A DNA stretch of 64,000 nucleotides from Humulus lupulus. Its lineage: Eukaryota; Streptophyta; Magnoliopsida; Rosales; Cannabaceae. Both the position numbers and the translations under genes were made by a program. Of this stretch, positions 45,239 through 55,389 are shown in pieces (positions within the stretch are counted from its first letter, which is position 1; each line of letters begins with the position of its first letter). The notes under the pieces were generated by a model. The model had not been told where the DNA came from. It searched no databases and worked only from the letters and a program-made list of their open reading frames with translations. The stretch lies in the NCBI RefSeq assembly GCF_963169125.1, contig NC_084794.1, forward strand, positions 76,481,665 to 76,545,664, in the 5' to 3' direction.

Positions 45239-47223
45239 GTTCGATGCTAAGCTGTAGTTAACTATACTTTATACTCATATATACACAAAATGATATATTA
45301 AATGCACAAAATGATGTATCAAATAGACATAATTATTTATTTGAGAAAAAATTGATGAATTTAAATCTTATCCGGTAAATTTCATTTTCAATGATGAGAT
45401 CATTTACATAGCATATTTTTTTTTATATATATACTAGGTAAAAGCAATATGTAATAGTTTGCTTAGTTTTAAAGTTGTAAATATTGTCTATAACTTTAAT
45501 AAAAATTGGTTCACTATTTTTAAATTTAAATTTATATATATGTATAGTTGAATAAATTATAATTTTGTAGTATATAAATATTTATATCAATAATCTCTAC
45601 ATATGACATCAAAACAAAACGTTGACATAGATATATATTTACATGACTCAGGGCCGGCCCTGAAAAAAAGTGGGCCTAAGACAGTTTTAATAAATTTGAA
45701 AAAAATGGACCCTTTTGTATATGTAATTTTTTTATGTAATTTTAAATAAAATTAAACTAATATTTAGTAATATAAAATTAAACTAATAAAATTAAACTAA
45801 TTTTAAATAAAATGGGCCCTGGGTAGGGGTGGGTCCTAGGCATGGGCCTAGCCCGCCTATGCACAGGGTCGGCCCTGACATGACTACATAACATATATAT
45901 AAAATATAATAATATTTAAAAATAAATTAATAATAGAAATAAAATAAAAATAGAAAAATTCATAATGTAAACAATCGTATATATGCATCAACTATTTTTA
46001 GTTTCTAATATATCTCGTAATGTCCTTTGGTGAATTTGAAGAATAAAAAGAGCTCTAATGACCTGATTAAAAATAAATTATCACATAAATTTATAAGATA
46101 AAAAAAAATAATATGTATGCCTTTATTATTTTGAAATAAATATGACTTAAGTATTTAAATTATCATAAAATATCTTTAAAAATATCATATTTTAATTAAT
46201 TAAATAATTTTTGTTTAAGTTTATATTTGTTCTAGTTAAGATTATATATATTATATGTAATATAATATTAAGTTTAGTTAAATTTTATTTAAGTTATAAA
46301 ATATATGATTTATTATTTTTAAAAATTATCATTGTAAAATATCTTAAAAATATTTTATTTTAATTTATTTAATTTTATTTTAGTTTAAGTCAGATTTACA
46401 CTATACTATAAATATAAGAATATTTCGTTAAATAAAGTTAACTGAAAAAAATAAAAACCATTGAAACAAAAAAAAATCGTTATCTCTACATTTTTTTTTA
46501 TAGAAGAGATAAATAATAATATGCCACATTAGCTTCACAATAATTCAAGATGTATACTTGTCAATATATATAGAAAGTCTTTGACATGTGTAAAATTATT
46601 CCTTTTTTTTTTATGAATTTTGATACTACAATAATAATATATAGTATTTTAAAATAATTTAAAAATCATGATATTTCTAAGAAGTTTAATATCTTAATTT
46701 ATGAAAAGGAAAAAAGTATACAACCAACCTATTGGTTTTGACGTATAGGGATTTTAATTAATTATGGGAAAACTTTGTCTTATTAAATAAATAATTAAAA
46801 GAGTGACTGCTTATTTAATTACCAAGACGAGTTTACTGGGCTCCTTTTGCGAGAAGTCCACCAGAGTTTAACGCCTTGGAATTCGTCATTGACTTCGGAG
46901 TTATCGTCAAGACTTATAACCATAGACTTGCTATCATTGACATCGTGGGCCTTAAGTTTTTGAGCTCGAGTGGTGGAATTGGCACTGAGGTAAGTTTGGA
47001 TGTCCTCGTAGAGTTTGCTGCGCCTGAAACTGTCACCACTGTACTCATTGAAGTTAATATGAATGTAAGGCCACACAAAGCTCACCATTTTGTTGGTATA
47101 TTGTGATATATAAGGCATAAGTTCATGGGGAAGGTATTGTCTGATTGCGGCATAAACAAGCACAAAGCTTGTAATTGCTGTGGTCAATTGAGTCAACGTT
47201 TCTCCCATCATCATGAACATCAT
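43566..47223 (-). CDS. BCS1/AATP1-type AAA-ATPase, two exons, 516 aa
   Basis: Exon 1 is 47223-46823 and exon 2 is 44715-43566 on the minus strand. The donor (TTG|GTAATT) and acceptor (TTCCAG|G) join in phase to give SSWWGYPNSDEK. The start is the first ATG of MMFMMMGETLTQL. Residues about 8-30 form a membrane anchor; the plant AAA-associated N-domain follows (LPHELMPYISQY, DEFQGVKLWW, HRRHREL). The ATPase core has Walker A GPPGTGKS (about 253-260), Walker B IIVIEDID (about 300-307) and the RSGRMDKHIELPY arginine region (about 383). A charged loop after Walker B and a Glu/Lys-rich tail complete it. Family members are membrane-anchored ATPases of mitochondria or the endoplasmic reticulum, several of them stress-responsive; the substrate is unknown. 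Length and motifs look normal, so it is probably functional. It is the only clear host gene here. Confidence 0.9.
45433..46440 (-). repeat. AT-rich repeat, copy 1, possible Helitron 3' end
   Basis: This segment shares long stretches with 48615-49261, such as GCATCAACTATTTTTAGTTT and AAATTATCACA. On the minus strand its end reads TTTTACCTAGT, fitting the Helitron CTRRT terminus, with a 6-bp stem AAGCAA/TTGCTT (45442-45447 with 45459-45464) just inside it. The flanking base is not the expected T. The opposite end is not defined. Confidence 0.4.
45649..45877. mobile_element. hAT miniature element, 229 bp
   Basis: Terminal inverted repeats CAGGGCCGGCCCTG and CAGGGCCGACCCTG (right end inverted) differ at one of 14 bases. 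The perfect 8-bp duplication ACATGACT lies at 45641-45648 and 45878-45885. The interior has no coding capacity. The related repeat at 48615-49261 has CTACATGAC at the matching place with no insertion, which gives an empty site. Confidence 0.93.
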
Positions 47224-47327
47224 TTTGTTTTGTGTGGGGTGGGAGAAAGCGCTTTTTATTCTTCTTAAAGCTAGAGAGAATTAGTAGGGTGAGGTGAATT
47301 GTACTTAACAAAGTGTCTATGTTATGC

Positions 47328-47337
47328 TATTTATAGA
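47328..47337 (-). promoter_or_regulatory. TATA box of the AAA-ATPase gene
   Basis: The minus strand reads CTATAAATAG about 105 bases before the start codon, leaving room for a leader of about 75 bases. No other core element is clear. Confidence 0.65.
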
Positions 47338-48614
47338 GGAGAAGTTCTACTTGGCTTTCTTGTTGATTAAGCAAGCTACTAATTAACTTTTGTTAAAGTT
47401 TCCAAAAAATAAAGTAGTCCTATATATTAACTGTGATATGGCCATAGGGAGAAGCTAGGGGACACAATTTCCAAGTTACTTTTGTAAATTTCTCCGCCGG
47501 TGATCTATGTTATTATTTCATCATATAATACAATTTGTTTAATGGCCACTTGTAATTGTTTATATTAGAAGAGGAAGACCAACTGTGGATGAAGAGAGGT
47601 ATCCAACTATATTAATTTTTGACTTAGGTCAATATACTAATTTTATATTTTCTATGGATAACGTCATTTTGCTAACTATAGAAAACACATAATACAATAA
47701 AAAAAACCATATTCCATTAAACAATTAGAATATATATATATATTGGAAATTAATGGTCTTTTAAGTCCAACTTAATATGACCTTATTATGCCGGCCACCA
47801 AACCATTAATATTGGCTTGTTCGATTTATATATATCTATAAATGATGTTGGAAACTATTTAATGTTCTTTCAAGTCCAATTTAAAGTATTACTTACAAAA
47901 AATCCAATCTAGATCTATACGAGCTTATTTTCAACTTGTTTTATAAACACAATTAGTAAGCAGTAAAAAGTCATCTCATCACGCTCTCGGACGTCTTGCG
48001 AATATGAAAAATGAATTGAAACAAGAGTTAAAATTAAGGAAACGCAAATTTAGAGCGTTGGCCTAATTAAAGTTTTAAAACGTTATATTATAAAGTACTA
48101 AAATCTGTGGATAATATAATTATTTTTTACTTTCATTCGCTAAAAGACTTAGCAGTTACAAATTACCGTAGTGAAAAGTTTGAGACCGCTACCACATCAA
48201 GGTGCGTACGTAGGCCGCCAGCCTGAACAATTACATCTCTCAGCTTGTTTTATTCATTGTTTTTTAAAAAAAAAAATTATTATTATTATTATGTTTATCA
48301 TATTTATTTCATCTACGATTGTTATATAATTTTGGCTTATTAGTATAATCAGTCCCCATCTTTTAAGTTGCTTGGCAACTTTATCATTATCCTTTTTATT
48401 TTGGTAAATTAGTCCCCAACTTTCCAATTTCGGTACAAATGAATCCTTCATACTAACTGCCGTTAGTTTCTCAAAACTATACTCATATTACTATTTTTTT
48501 AATAATAATAAAACATATTTAATTATAAAACTAATCAAAAAGCTTCTTTTAAGTAAACAAATATTAAATAAAAAATCTCTCTCCCGTGATAAAGCTCATG
48601 CATGCACATATATA
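47338..48614. other. Upstream region of the AAA-ATPase gene, no gene seen
   Basis: AT-rich intergenic DNA. It has an imperfect duplication of a TTGGAAA, CTTT, AAGTCCAA pattern at about 47741-47777 and 47849-47890. 48310-48480 has an AGTCCCCAACTTT-type stretch reminiscent of old plant repeats, but no ends were found. A TA run lies at 48608-48630. Confidence 0.5.
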
Positions 48615-49261
48615 TATATATATATATATTTTAGGTAGAAATAAAGTACGATTTGTTTAATTTTAAATTTATAAATATTATTTATAATTTTAATAAAAAA
48701 TAATTTATTATTTTTTAAAAATATATATAATAAAATGAATTATAATTTTATAGTATATATAAATAACTACATGACATATATAAAATACAATAATATCTAA
48801 AAATAAATTAATAATATAAATAAAATAATAATAGAAAAATTCATAGTGTACGTAGATAGTAATATACATGCATCAACTATTTTTAGTTTCTAATGTATCT
48901 CACAACGTTCGTTGGTGGATTTGATGAAGAAAAAGAGCTCCAATCACTTGATAAAAAATAAATTATCACAAAAATTTATAAGATAAAAAAAATGATGTAT
49001 GTCTTTATTATTTTTAAATAAATATGATTTAATTATTTAAATTATCATAAAATATCTTAAAAATATTATTTTTCAATTAATTAATTAATTTATTTTTGTT
49101 TAACATATTTGTTCTAGTTTTTTTTTATATTATATGTTTAATATAATATTAAGTTTAAGTTTAATTAAATTTTATTTAAGCTATAAAATATATGGTTTTA
49201 TTATTTTTAAATAATCATTATTGTAAAATATCTCAAAAATATTCTATTTTAATTTGCTTAA
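48615..49261 (-). repeat. AT-rich repeat, copy 2, without the hAT insertion
   Basis: Homologous to the intron repeat (45433-46440), sharing for example TTCATAGTG, ATGCATCAACTATTTTTAGT and TTTAATATAATATTAAGTTTA. It lacks the 229-bp element. The homology ends where Tat copy B begins at 49262, so that element inserted into this repeat. Confidence 0.65.
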
Positions 49262-49874
49262 TGTTGACCCTGATTTTGGGCAACTAACACGGAGTCAAAA
49301 TACGCTTGACGTGGGTAAATATGTTGAAAGGAAGGTAATAGCGAAAATAATAAGAACACGATATTTTATAGTGGTTCGGCCCCAGGATCTGGTAATAACC
49401 TACGTCCACTTAGATTGCTATTGATGTGAGATTCAAAGGAGTGATCAAAGAACTAGGGTTCAATGAGTTTCACTAACCTCTGAAGAACAATACAATATGA
49501 TTGATATGATAACTCTAAACTCCAACGATTTAAAAGTCAGAAAACAAGAAAAAGATCAAAAGATCGCCCCCCTTCCCTGAGCCCTCTTCTTCTATTTATA
49601 AGCTCAGGGAAGATTTACAGTGATTTGTTATAGATATTATTTCCTAAATAATCGGATACTCAGGAAATCATGGGAGAGAAATTCAGATTCCATCATAACT
49701 GCCTAAGATTTCCTCCGTGTGTTACGTGCCTACGACCAGACTGGTCGTACGAAGAGACCAATCGCATAACGCCGAACATCTTCCTGGTCGATAGTCGAAC
49801 ACAGGTTTTGCCAGGTGTCGGCCACGTGCAATTAATTCCTGCCATGTCATTCACTTCTGATTTTTGGGATAACA
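49262..49874 (-). repeat. 3' LTR of Tat copy B, 613 bp
   Basis: Starts TGTTGACCCTGA and ends TTTTTGGGATAACA. TATA box on the minus strand at 49592-49601. The inverted repeat TACGACCAG-A-CTGGTCGTA at about 49730-49750 is longer than in copy A. Followed by the polypurine tract 49875-49890. Confidence 0.85.
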
Positions 49875-50104
49875 TTTGCCCCCCAAGTTTGTTTAGTGCG
49901 ACCAATAATAAAGAAACTTAAGGGAACAACCGTTTGTCTTCCCACGTCTGTCAGAATCCCCGTGCACTTTCGAAAACCGTGTCATAATTATGTCTAATCA
50001 AGCCTTTTCGGTTTCCAAAAAGGCAATCTAACGGCTTGTCCACTTCCCCACGTTTCGAAAGTGGGAAGTGATGATTACCGACTTTTGGCTGTCCCTTCGA
50101 TCTC

Positions 50105-50110
50105 TATAAG
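50105..50110 (+). promoter_or_regulatory. Possible TATA box of aORF copy B
   Basis: TCTCTATAAGTAGG lies upstream of the spliced leader (donor at 50271) on the aORF strand. Copy A has no clear TATA at the matching place. Confidence 0.4.
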
Positions 50111-50848
50111 TAGGCTTTTCTTCTCTTTCAATAAATTTTTTCCCATCAACTTTGCTAAAATCTTCAAGAACTCGCGCCAGTGTTCAGAGCTTCGAAAACC
50201 AGTCCGACGTCGTGCCGCAGGTCTTCCGCCTCAAGTTTTCATTTTCTTCTGAATCTCCTCCTTCTCTCAGGTAAGGATTCCATCCTTTAAGCTCTGTACT
50301 TCGCCATGCATGCTATTTTTGTGCTCTGATATGTCTGTGTTCTTGAATAGGGTTTTTGGTATAAATCGCCTAATATTCTGTAGAAGTGCATCTTTATACC
50401 TTGTATGGGTTAGATCAGTACTTTGATAGATAGAGTTTCTGATTTGGGACGTTAGGTTGTCGAAATGTTCAACCTTTAAGCTAGACGAAAAAACTGAAAA
50501 ATTTTCCCGCCCTTTAGGAGTTGAAAAAAGTTCTTTTCAGAAAACATTCTTCTTTCCCTCTTTTTTTTTATTTACCCACGTTGAAGTTAGCGTAGGATTA
50601 GGATGCTGCTGGCTATTTAAGCACGAGCAACGTTATCCTAGCTTCCCCACACTACTTTGCGAATTGTTTCTTATCTCCTCCATTGTCTGTTTGCAGTTCA
50701 TATGTAAAACCCTTGGGGGGGAGAAAGACCTATCGAAGACAAACTCTTAGCCCAACTGCTCGAAGGCGAAGAGAATCCATCCACGTTGATTCCAGAAATT
50801 CCATTCTCACGTTCTAACCCAAATCCTCCACCAGCTCCTACCCAGAAA

Positions 50849-53353
50849 ATGGCCAAAACAAAAACCAAGGCCAGGAAAAGACGCAACCCCTCTCCAAGTC
50901 AGCCTCCTACTGATGCCCCCTCGACCAGTGGTCGAGGAGAATTCCCTCCTGAGACCGAAGTTCAGGTACGTGCCCGTCCTTGTCATGCTGACCAGCCGGC
51001 TGTCGAGTGGCACGTGGTATCTCCGAGCATGGTGACCATTCGCATGGTCTCCAATTATTTAAATAAGTACAATCTGACGGGGGTGACCCTAGTCAGACCT
51101 TCCATCGACCAGCGAGCCAACCTGCCAGGGGGGGGGGGGGGCTTATAGCGCACGGTCGAGATACCATATCGAGGTGGGTGCCACCTTGCCTCTGCATTCA
51201 TTTTTCCAAGGGGTGGCTAATTACTTCGGGGTGGCCCCTTTTCAGATTACCCCGAACGGATATAGGATGCTGACCGCGCTCTATATCCTTTACAAACTCA
51301 AGAAATGGCTAGCCCCCTCTCCTCATGAGGTCAATTATCTATTTGACCTTAAGTCCAACCCCAACCAAGACGGTACGGGGTTCTTCCATTTTTGCCATCA
51401 TGAGACCGGACGCACGTTTTTGTCCAAGACCACCCATATCTCCAATGTGGGGAAGTATCATCTGGAATACTTTCTCACACCTGACATTGCTGCGGACAAC
51501 CTGGCATTCACCCGAGGAGGTAAGGGGAATAATGAGCCTTAAACCAATAGTTCTTGTCCTTTAAATTTTTTCTTGTCATAATACTCTACTGTTCCACTGT
51601 ACTCCAGGTCCATGGTTGCGCCCGACCCCCACTCCAGGAATGGACTCGAGGGCAACACTCTTAGCCAGTATGTCCAATGCTGTTAAGAGTGTGAAAAACT
51701 TGATCACTGAGGCTAACCTTAGGTTGGCCGGTCTTAAGGGTTCCCCTCTTGCGACCAGCGAACCTGTGGCGGGTGGTGTCCATGCTGGCGTGGGACGCGA
51801 GCAGGGTCCCGAGCGGCAACCTCAGTCACCTCCTCCTAGGAGGAGGCCAACTGGGGTTACAATCAGGGAACCTGCTGCTCCCCACCGAGCAGCAGAATCG
51901 TCGGTCCCCAAGGGCAAGGGGAAACAAAAGGCTGCTGAGCCTGCCGAACAGTCTGACGACTCGTCGGATGTATACGGTACACCATTCTCATTTTTAAATA
52001 ACTTGCCAATTCTCATCCACCTATTTGATGGGGATGGCAACTTTAGGAACGCTCCTTCTTTAAATTCAGATTTCTTTCAGGAACTAGGTAGTTCAGTAGA
52101 TAATGTTCCGACCAGTAGGTGTAGCTCAGGTACCTTACTTTTGCAACTCTTATGCTCTAACCTTTGTTTCTCTGCGACCCTTTAATCTCATCGTTTGAAA
52201 TGTCATTCTGTGTACAGGCATGGACTCCGGAGACTTCTTTGCACACTACCAAGCTGCTGCCGAAGCTTCTGTCCTGAAGAAGGACAGCAAAAGAGCTCGT
52301 GGGGAAAGTAGCAAGACCCCTTCGAAGAAGGCCCGAACAGAAGATGCTCCCACCGACGCCCCCTCCAAAGAGGACTTAACACATCCGCCTGCCCCCGAGC
52401 AACAAACTCCCATGCCTGCCAATCCTCAGTCTTCTTCAAAGGCCGTAGATAAAGAGACCACAGACCAATTTTCCGAAGGCTCCCTGCCCAGCCACATAGT
52501 TGGCATGGCCAGGGAGAGATTATATCGGCTCTCCAAGCATAAGCGCTTCCAAGTCGCCATCACTGACACTGCCACAATGGATATCAACGAAATCATTAAC
52601 AGGGGGCTGAACGAGATAGCCAGTGTAAGTCATCTTTCATTGCTTTGTCATTTATGCTAAACTTCCTTTCTTAACTCATTTTTTCTTCAGGGGTTTTTGT
52701 CCTTGACTGCTAGCTGGTGCCGAGCTGAGACGATGGTCTCTCGAGAGAGGAATTTTGACTCCAGGCTTGCCCAGGCTACGCAAGCGCTTGAGGATGAGAA
52801 GACCAAGCTGCTCGAGGAGAACAAGGAGCTGGCTAAGCTGAACGAGCAACTATGCGAGGACCAATCCACTCTTACCCGAGAGCTTCAGGAGAGTGAAGCA
52901 GCCCGGAATAAAGCCATCGACGAGCGGCACAAATGGAAGGAGAACTGCAAACTCAACACCCAAGAGTGCAAACAGCTCACACTCGATCTGACCGCCAGCA
53001 GGGATGAGGTAAAGAAGCTTGAGGAACGGGTGCGCGAGCTCGAGGAGGACAGAGTTAAAACTCTGAAGAAGTATAAGGAAGCCACCTTCCTTTGCTTCTA
53101 TGACTTCTGGAAGCACAATCGGGAGGCAGACATTAGCTATCTCTCCGAGCAGTTGCAAAAGACGTTGATGACGCAGTGCCTTGCTCGGCTGGAGGCAGAA
53201 GAGAAAGCCAAGGCCCAAACTCCTGCTACTGCTGCTGTGGCTAAACCTCCGGCTGATCAAAAGGCACCTAATCCAGAAGACCTTCCTGCCTCCAGCAAAA
53301 TTAATATTTTTTTTTCTTTTTTTTCGCTTTATGGCCCACGGGTCTTTTTGTAA
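50849..53353 (+). CDS. Antisense spliced gene (aORF) of Tat copy B, PF04195-like
   Basis: Predicted exons: leader to 50270, coding from the acceptor at 50696 to 51519, then 51608-51976, 52081-52129, 52218-52624 and 52693-53353. Exon borders match copy A at the RGG/PWLRPTPTP junction and at EIAS. The N-domain repeats copy A (MVSNYLNKYNLTG, QITPNGYRMLTALYILYKLKKW, GTGFFHF). The tail is a longer coiled coil (ATQALEDEKTKLLEENKELA onward) ending in TFLCFYDFWKHNREADISYL. The frame upstream of the first ATG (LLAQLLEGEE, IPFSRS) is also conserved, so the real start is uncertain. A run of 14 G (51128-51141) shifts the frame after NLPGG, so this copy is broken. Function is unknown; the domain occurs in plant retroelement-derived proteins. 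Confidence 0.6.
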
Positions 53354-53411
53354 AGACAATCTTTTTTATTTTATTGCTGCAAGGGCAGCTCTTTTGCTTA
53401 TGCTTGAACAA

Positions 53412-53442
53412 TTACATCCGAGCAGTACTGCTCGCGGTGTAA
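53412..53442. promoter_or_regulatory. Conserved 31-nt hairpin, copy B first unit
   Basis: Arms TTACATCCGAGCA and TGCTCGCGGTGTAA around GTAC; the core CGAGCAGTACTGCTCG is a perfect palindrome. It lies just after the aORF stop. Confidence 0.55.
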
Positions 53443-53469
53443 AGGTTTTTATTCCTTTTAATTCTATTT

Positions 53470-53500
53470 TTACATCCGAGCACTAATGCTCGCGGTGTAA
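53470..53500. promoter_or_regulatory. Conserved 31-nt hairpin, copy B second unit
   Basis: The same arms around the loop CTAA, 58 bases after the first unit. The loop differs while the arms are identical, which fits a conserved stem. Confidence 0.55.
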
Positions 53501-54034
53501 ACGTTTGCCTTTGATATTATAATCTTTTATTATAATACCTGTTCGCATGACCGAACTTAGCATAGTACTTTGGTTTGATTTAACAAAATCATAAATTTTG
53601 AAAAATACTCTAAGTACCGTAGCATGCTTTCACTTATTTTGTTCATGTGTTTACATACCTTGTGGTATGCTTTGCTATCGATGTACCTTATATGCCCCCC
53701 AAGTGATCGAGGAGCTTTAGGTCCTTGGTCATTTTCCTTGACCACGACCTGTGCGAACATTACTGCTCGTTGCAAAATTTAACATTTGTAAAACAGCAAA
53801 ACAACACACGTAATGAACAAATACTTGTAAAAATAATTTTACAAAAGTTGGAAAGAATGACTGCTGCGCACAGTCCCTTATAATCTCGTATTAAAAATGG
53901 ACTAAATGTGTCTTTACGAGTGATCTTATAAAGATCTTACAATTATAAGGATTAGCCATACAACGTGGCTAACCTTTTTCGAAACTTGTAAAAAGTAAAA
54001 ATTAATACAAGCCAGTCCTTTTAAAAAGGACTGT

Positions 54035-54600
54035 TCATTGGTAATACTTGCGCAGGTGTTCTCCATTCCAGTAACGTGGAACGAGATCTCTGTTTAGGCG
54101 TGCAAGTTTGTAGGTGCCCGGGTGAAGGACTTCTTCAATCTGGTAAGGTCCTTCCCAATTAGGTCCGAGTACTCTAGCAGTGGGGTCATGGGTATTCAAG
54201 AAAACTCGTCGTAGCACCAAGTCACCGACGTTGAATTTTCTTTCTCTTACTTTTGAGTTAAAGTACCGGGCGACCTTTTGCTGGTACGCAGCAACTCGGA
54301 GTTGGGCTTTTTCCCGTATCTCGTCAATTGAGTCTAGGGACTCCATCATCAGTTGGCTGTTCTGGTCGTATGTTAAGCGTCAATGTGAGGATGGATCTAA
54401 CTCGACAGGTAACATAGCCTCATATCCATAGGCTAAGGAAAATGGGGTATGACCTGTCGCTATTCGGTGAGACGTTCTATACGACCAAAGGACTTCAGGC
54501 AGCTGTTCTGGCCATGCTCCTTTGGCGTCTTCGAGCCTCTTCTTCAGGGTGTCCTTAAGGGTTTTATTCATGGCCTCGCCTTCCCGTTTGCTTGGGGATG
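54035..54600 (-). pseudogene. Tat copy B integrase C-terminus
   Basis: 54380-54571 encodes NKTLKDTLKKRLEDAKGAW and TPFSLAYGYEAMLPVEL. 54035-54349 encodes the C-terminal beta domain (FNVGDLVLRRVF, NWEGPYQIEEVL, GTYKLARLN, YWNGEHLRKYYQ). A frame break lies between them near 54360. The catalytic core is lost at the truncation point. Confidence 0.85.
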
Positions 54601-54633
54601 CGCAACTAAAGAAAAGCTTTTAATAATCCTCCA

Positions 54634-55389
54634 TGTACTCGACCCATCTTCTTTGCCTCAAAGTCAAGTCACTTTGAGTAAAGAGATACTTTAAACTCTT
54701 ATGATTAGAATATAATTCAAAATTTTCCCCATATAAGTAACATCTCCAAATTTTCAAGGCAAAAATCACTGTTGCAAGTTCCAAGTCTTGTGTAGGGTAG
54801 TTCTTCTCATGTGGCTTCAATTGGTGTGAAGCATAGGCAACAACCTTGCCATTTTGCATGAGAAATCCTCCTAAACTAGTACCAGAAGCATCAATGAATA
54901 CCACATATGGTTCATCACTATTAGGCACAGTGAGAACAGTCGCCGTAGTCAATCTTTGGTTAAGTTCTCTAAAAGCTTCGTCGCAACTGTCATCTCACAC
55001 GAACTTTAAATCCTTTCTTGTTAGCTTTGTCAAAGGCATAGAAATTTGAGAAAAATTCTCCACAAAGCGACGATAATAAACTACTAACCCAAGAAAACTT
55101 CAAATCTCAGTAACTTTCTTTGGTCTTTCCCACTGCAAGATAGAATTTATCTTTGTAGGATCCACAGTAATGCCTTCATGAGATATTACATGCCCTAATA
55201 ATTTGACCTCAGTCATCCAGAAGTCTCTCATTTCTCTTTCTTAACATATGATTGATGGTCTCTCAAAGTCAGCAATACAATTGCTAAGTGTTCTGTATGG
55301 TCCTTAGGTGTCTTGGAATACAGCAAATTGTCATAAATAAAAATTACCACAAACCTATCCAAATAGGGTCTAACATCGAACATAAGGTC
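54634..55389 (-). pseudogene. Ty3 chromovirus pol fragment: reverse transcriptase end and RNase H
   Basis: 54620-54952 (minus) encodes RNase H start motifs: [15 protein letters not shown] (Asp), [29 protein letters not shown] (Glu) and the [10 protein letters not shown] strand. 54960-55385 gives the end of reverse transcriptase in broken frames (RPYLDRFVV, the DD strand altered to DNLLYS, TPKDHTEHL). It is neither the Tat nor the Tekay type seen elsewhere in the window. Both ends are abrupt joins. Confidence 0.75.

Larger units (their letters stand above)
44716..46822 (-). other. Intron of the AAA-ATPase gene, 2,107 bp, filled with repeats
   Basis: Bounded by GT (46822-46821) and AG (44717-44716) on the minus strand. 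It is extremely AT-rich and holds a hAT miniature element (45649-45877) inside a Helitron-like repeat (45433 to about 46440), plus a TA dinucleotide run near 45210-45235. Many relatives of this gene have no intron or a short one, as far as I recall. Confidence 0.8.
49262..54633 (-). mobile_element. Tat-type Ty3/gypsy element, truncated (copy B)
   Basis: The left part matches copy A: LTR (49262-49874), polypurine tract, antisense spliced gene, the convergent spacer and the integrase C-terminus. Identity stops near 54633, where the sequence switches to a different Ty3 pol. Reverse transcriptase, protease, gag and the 5' LTR are missing. It is more diverged from copy A than copy A's two LTRs are from each other. 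Confidence 0.85.

Noticed and set aside
47741..47890. Regulatory duplication upstream of the AAA-ATPase
   Set aside because: The two copies are imperfect and the region is AT-rich, so chance similarity cannot be excluded.
49670..49921. 83-residue frame in the Tat copy B LTR
   Set aside because: It crosses the LTR end and polypurine tract; no domain.
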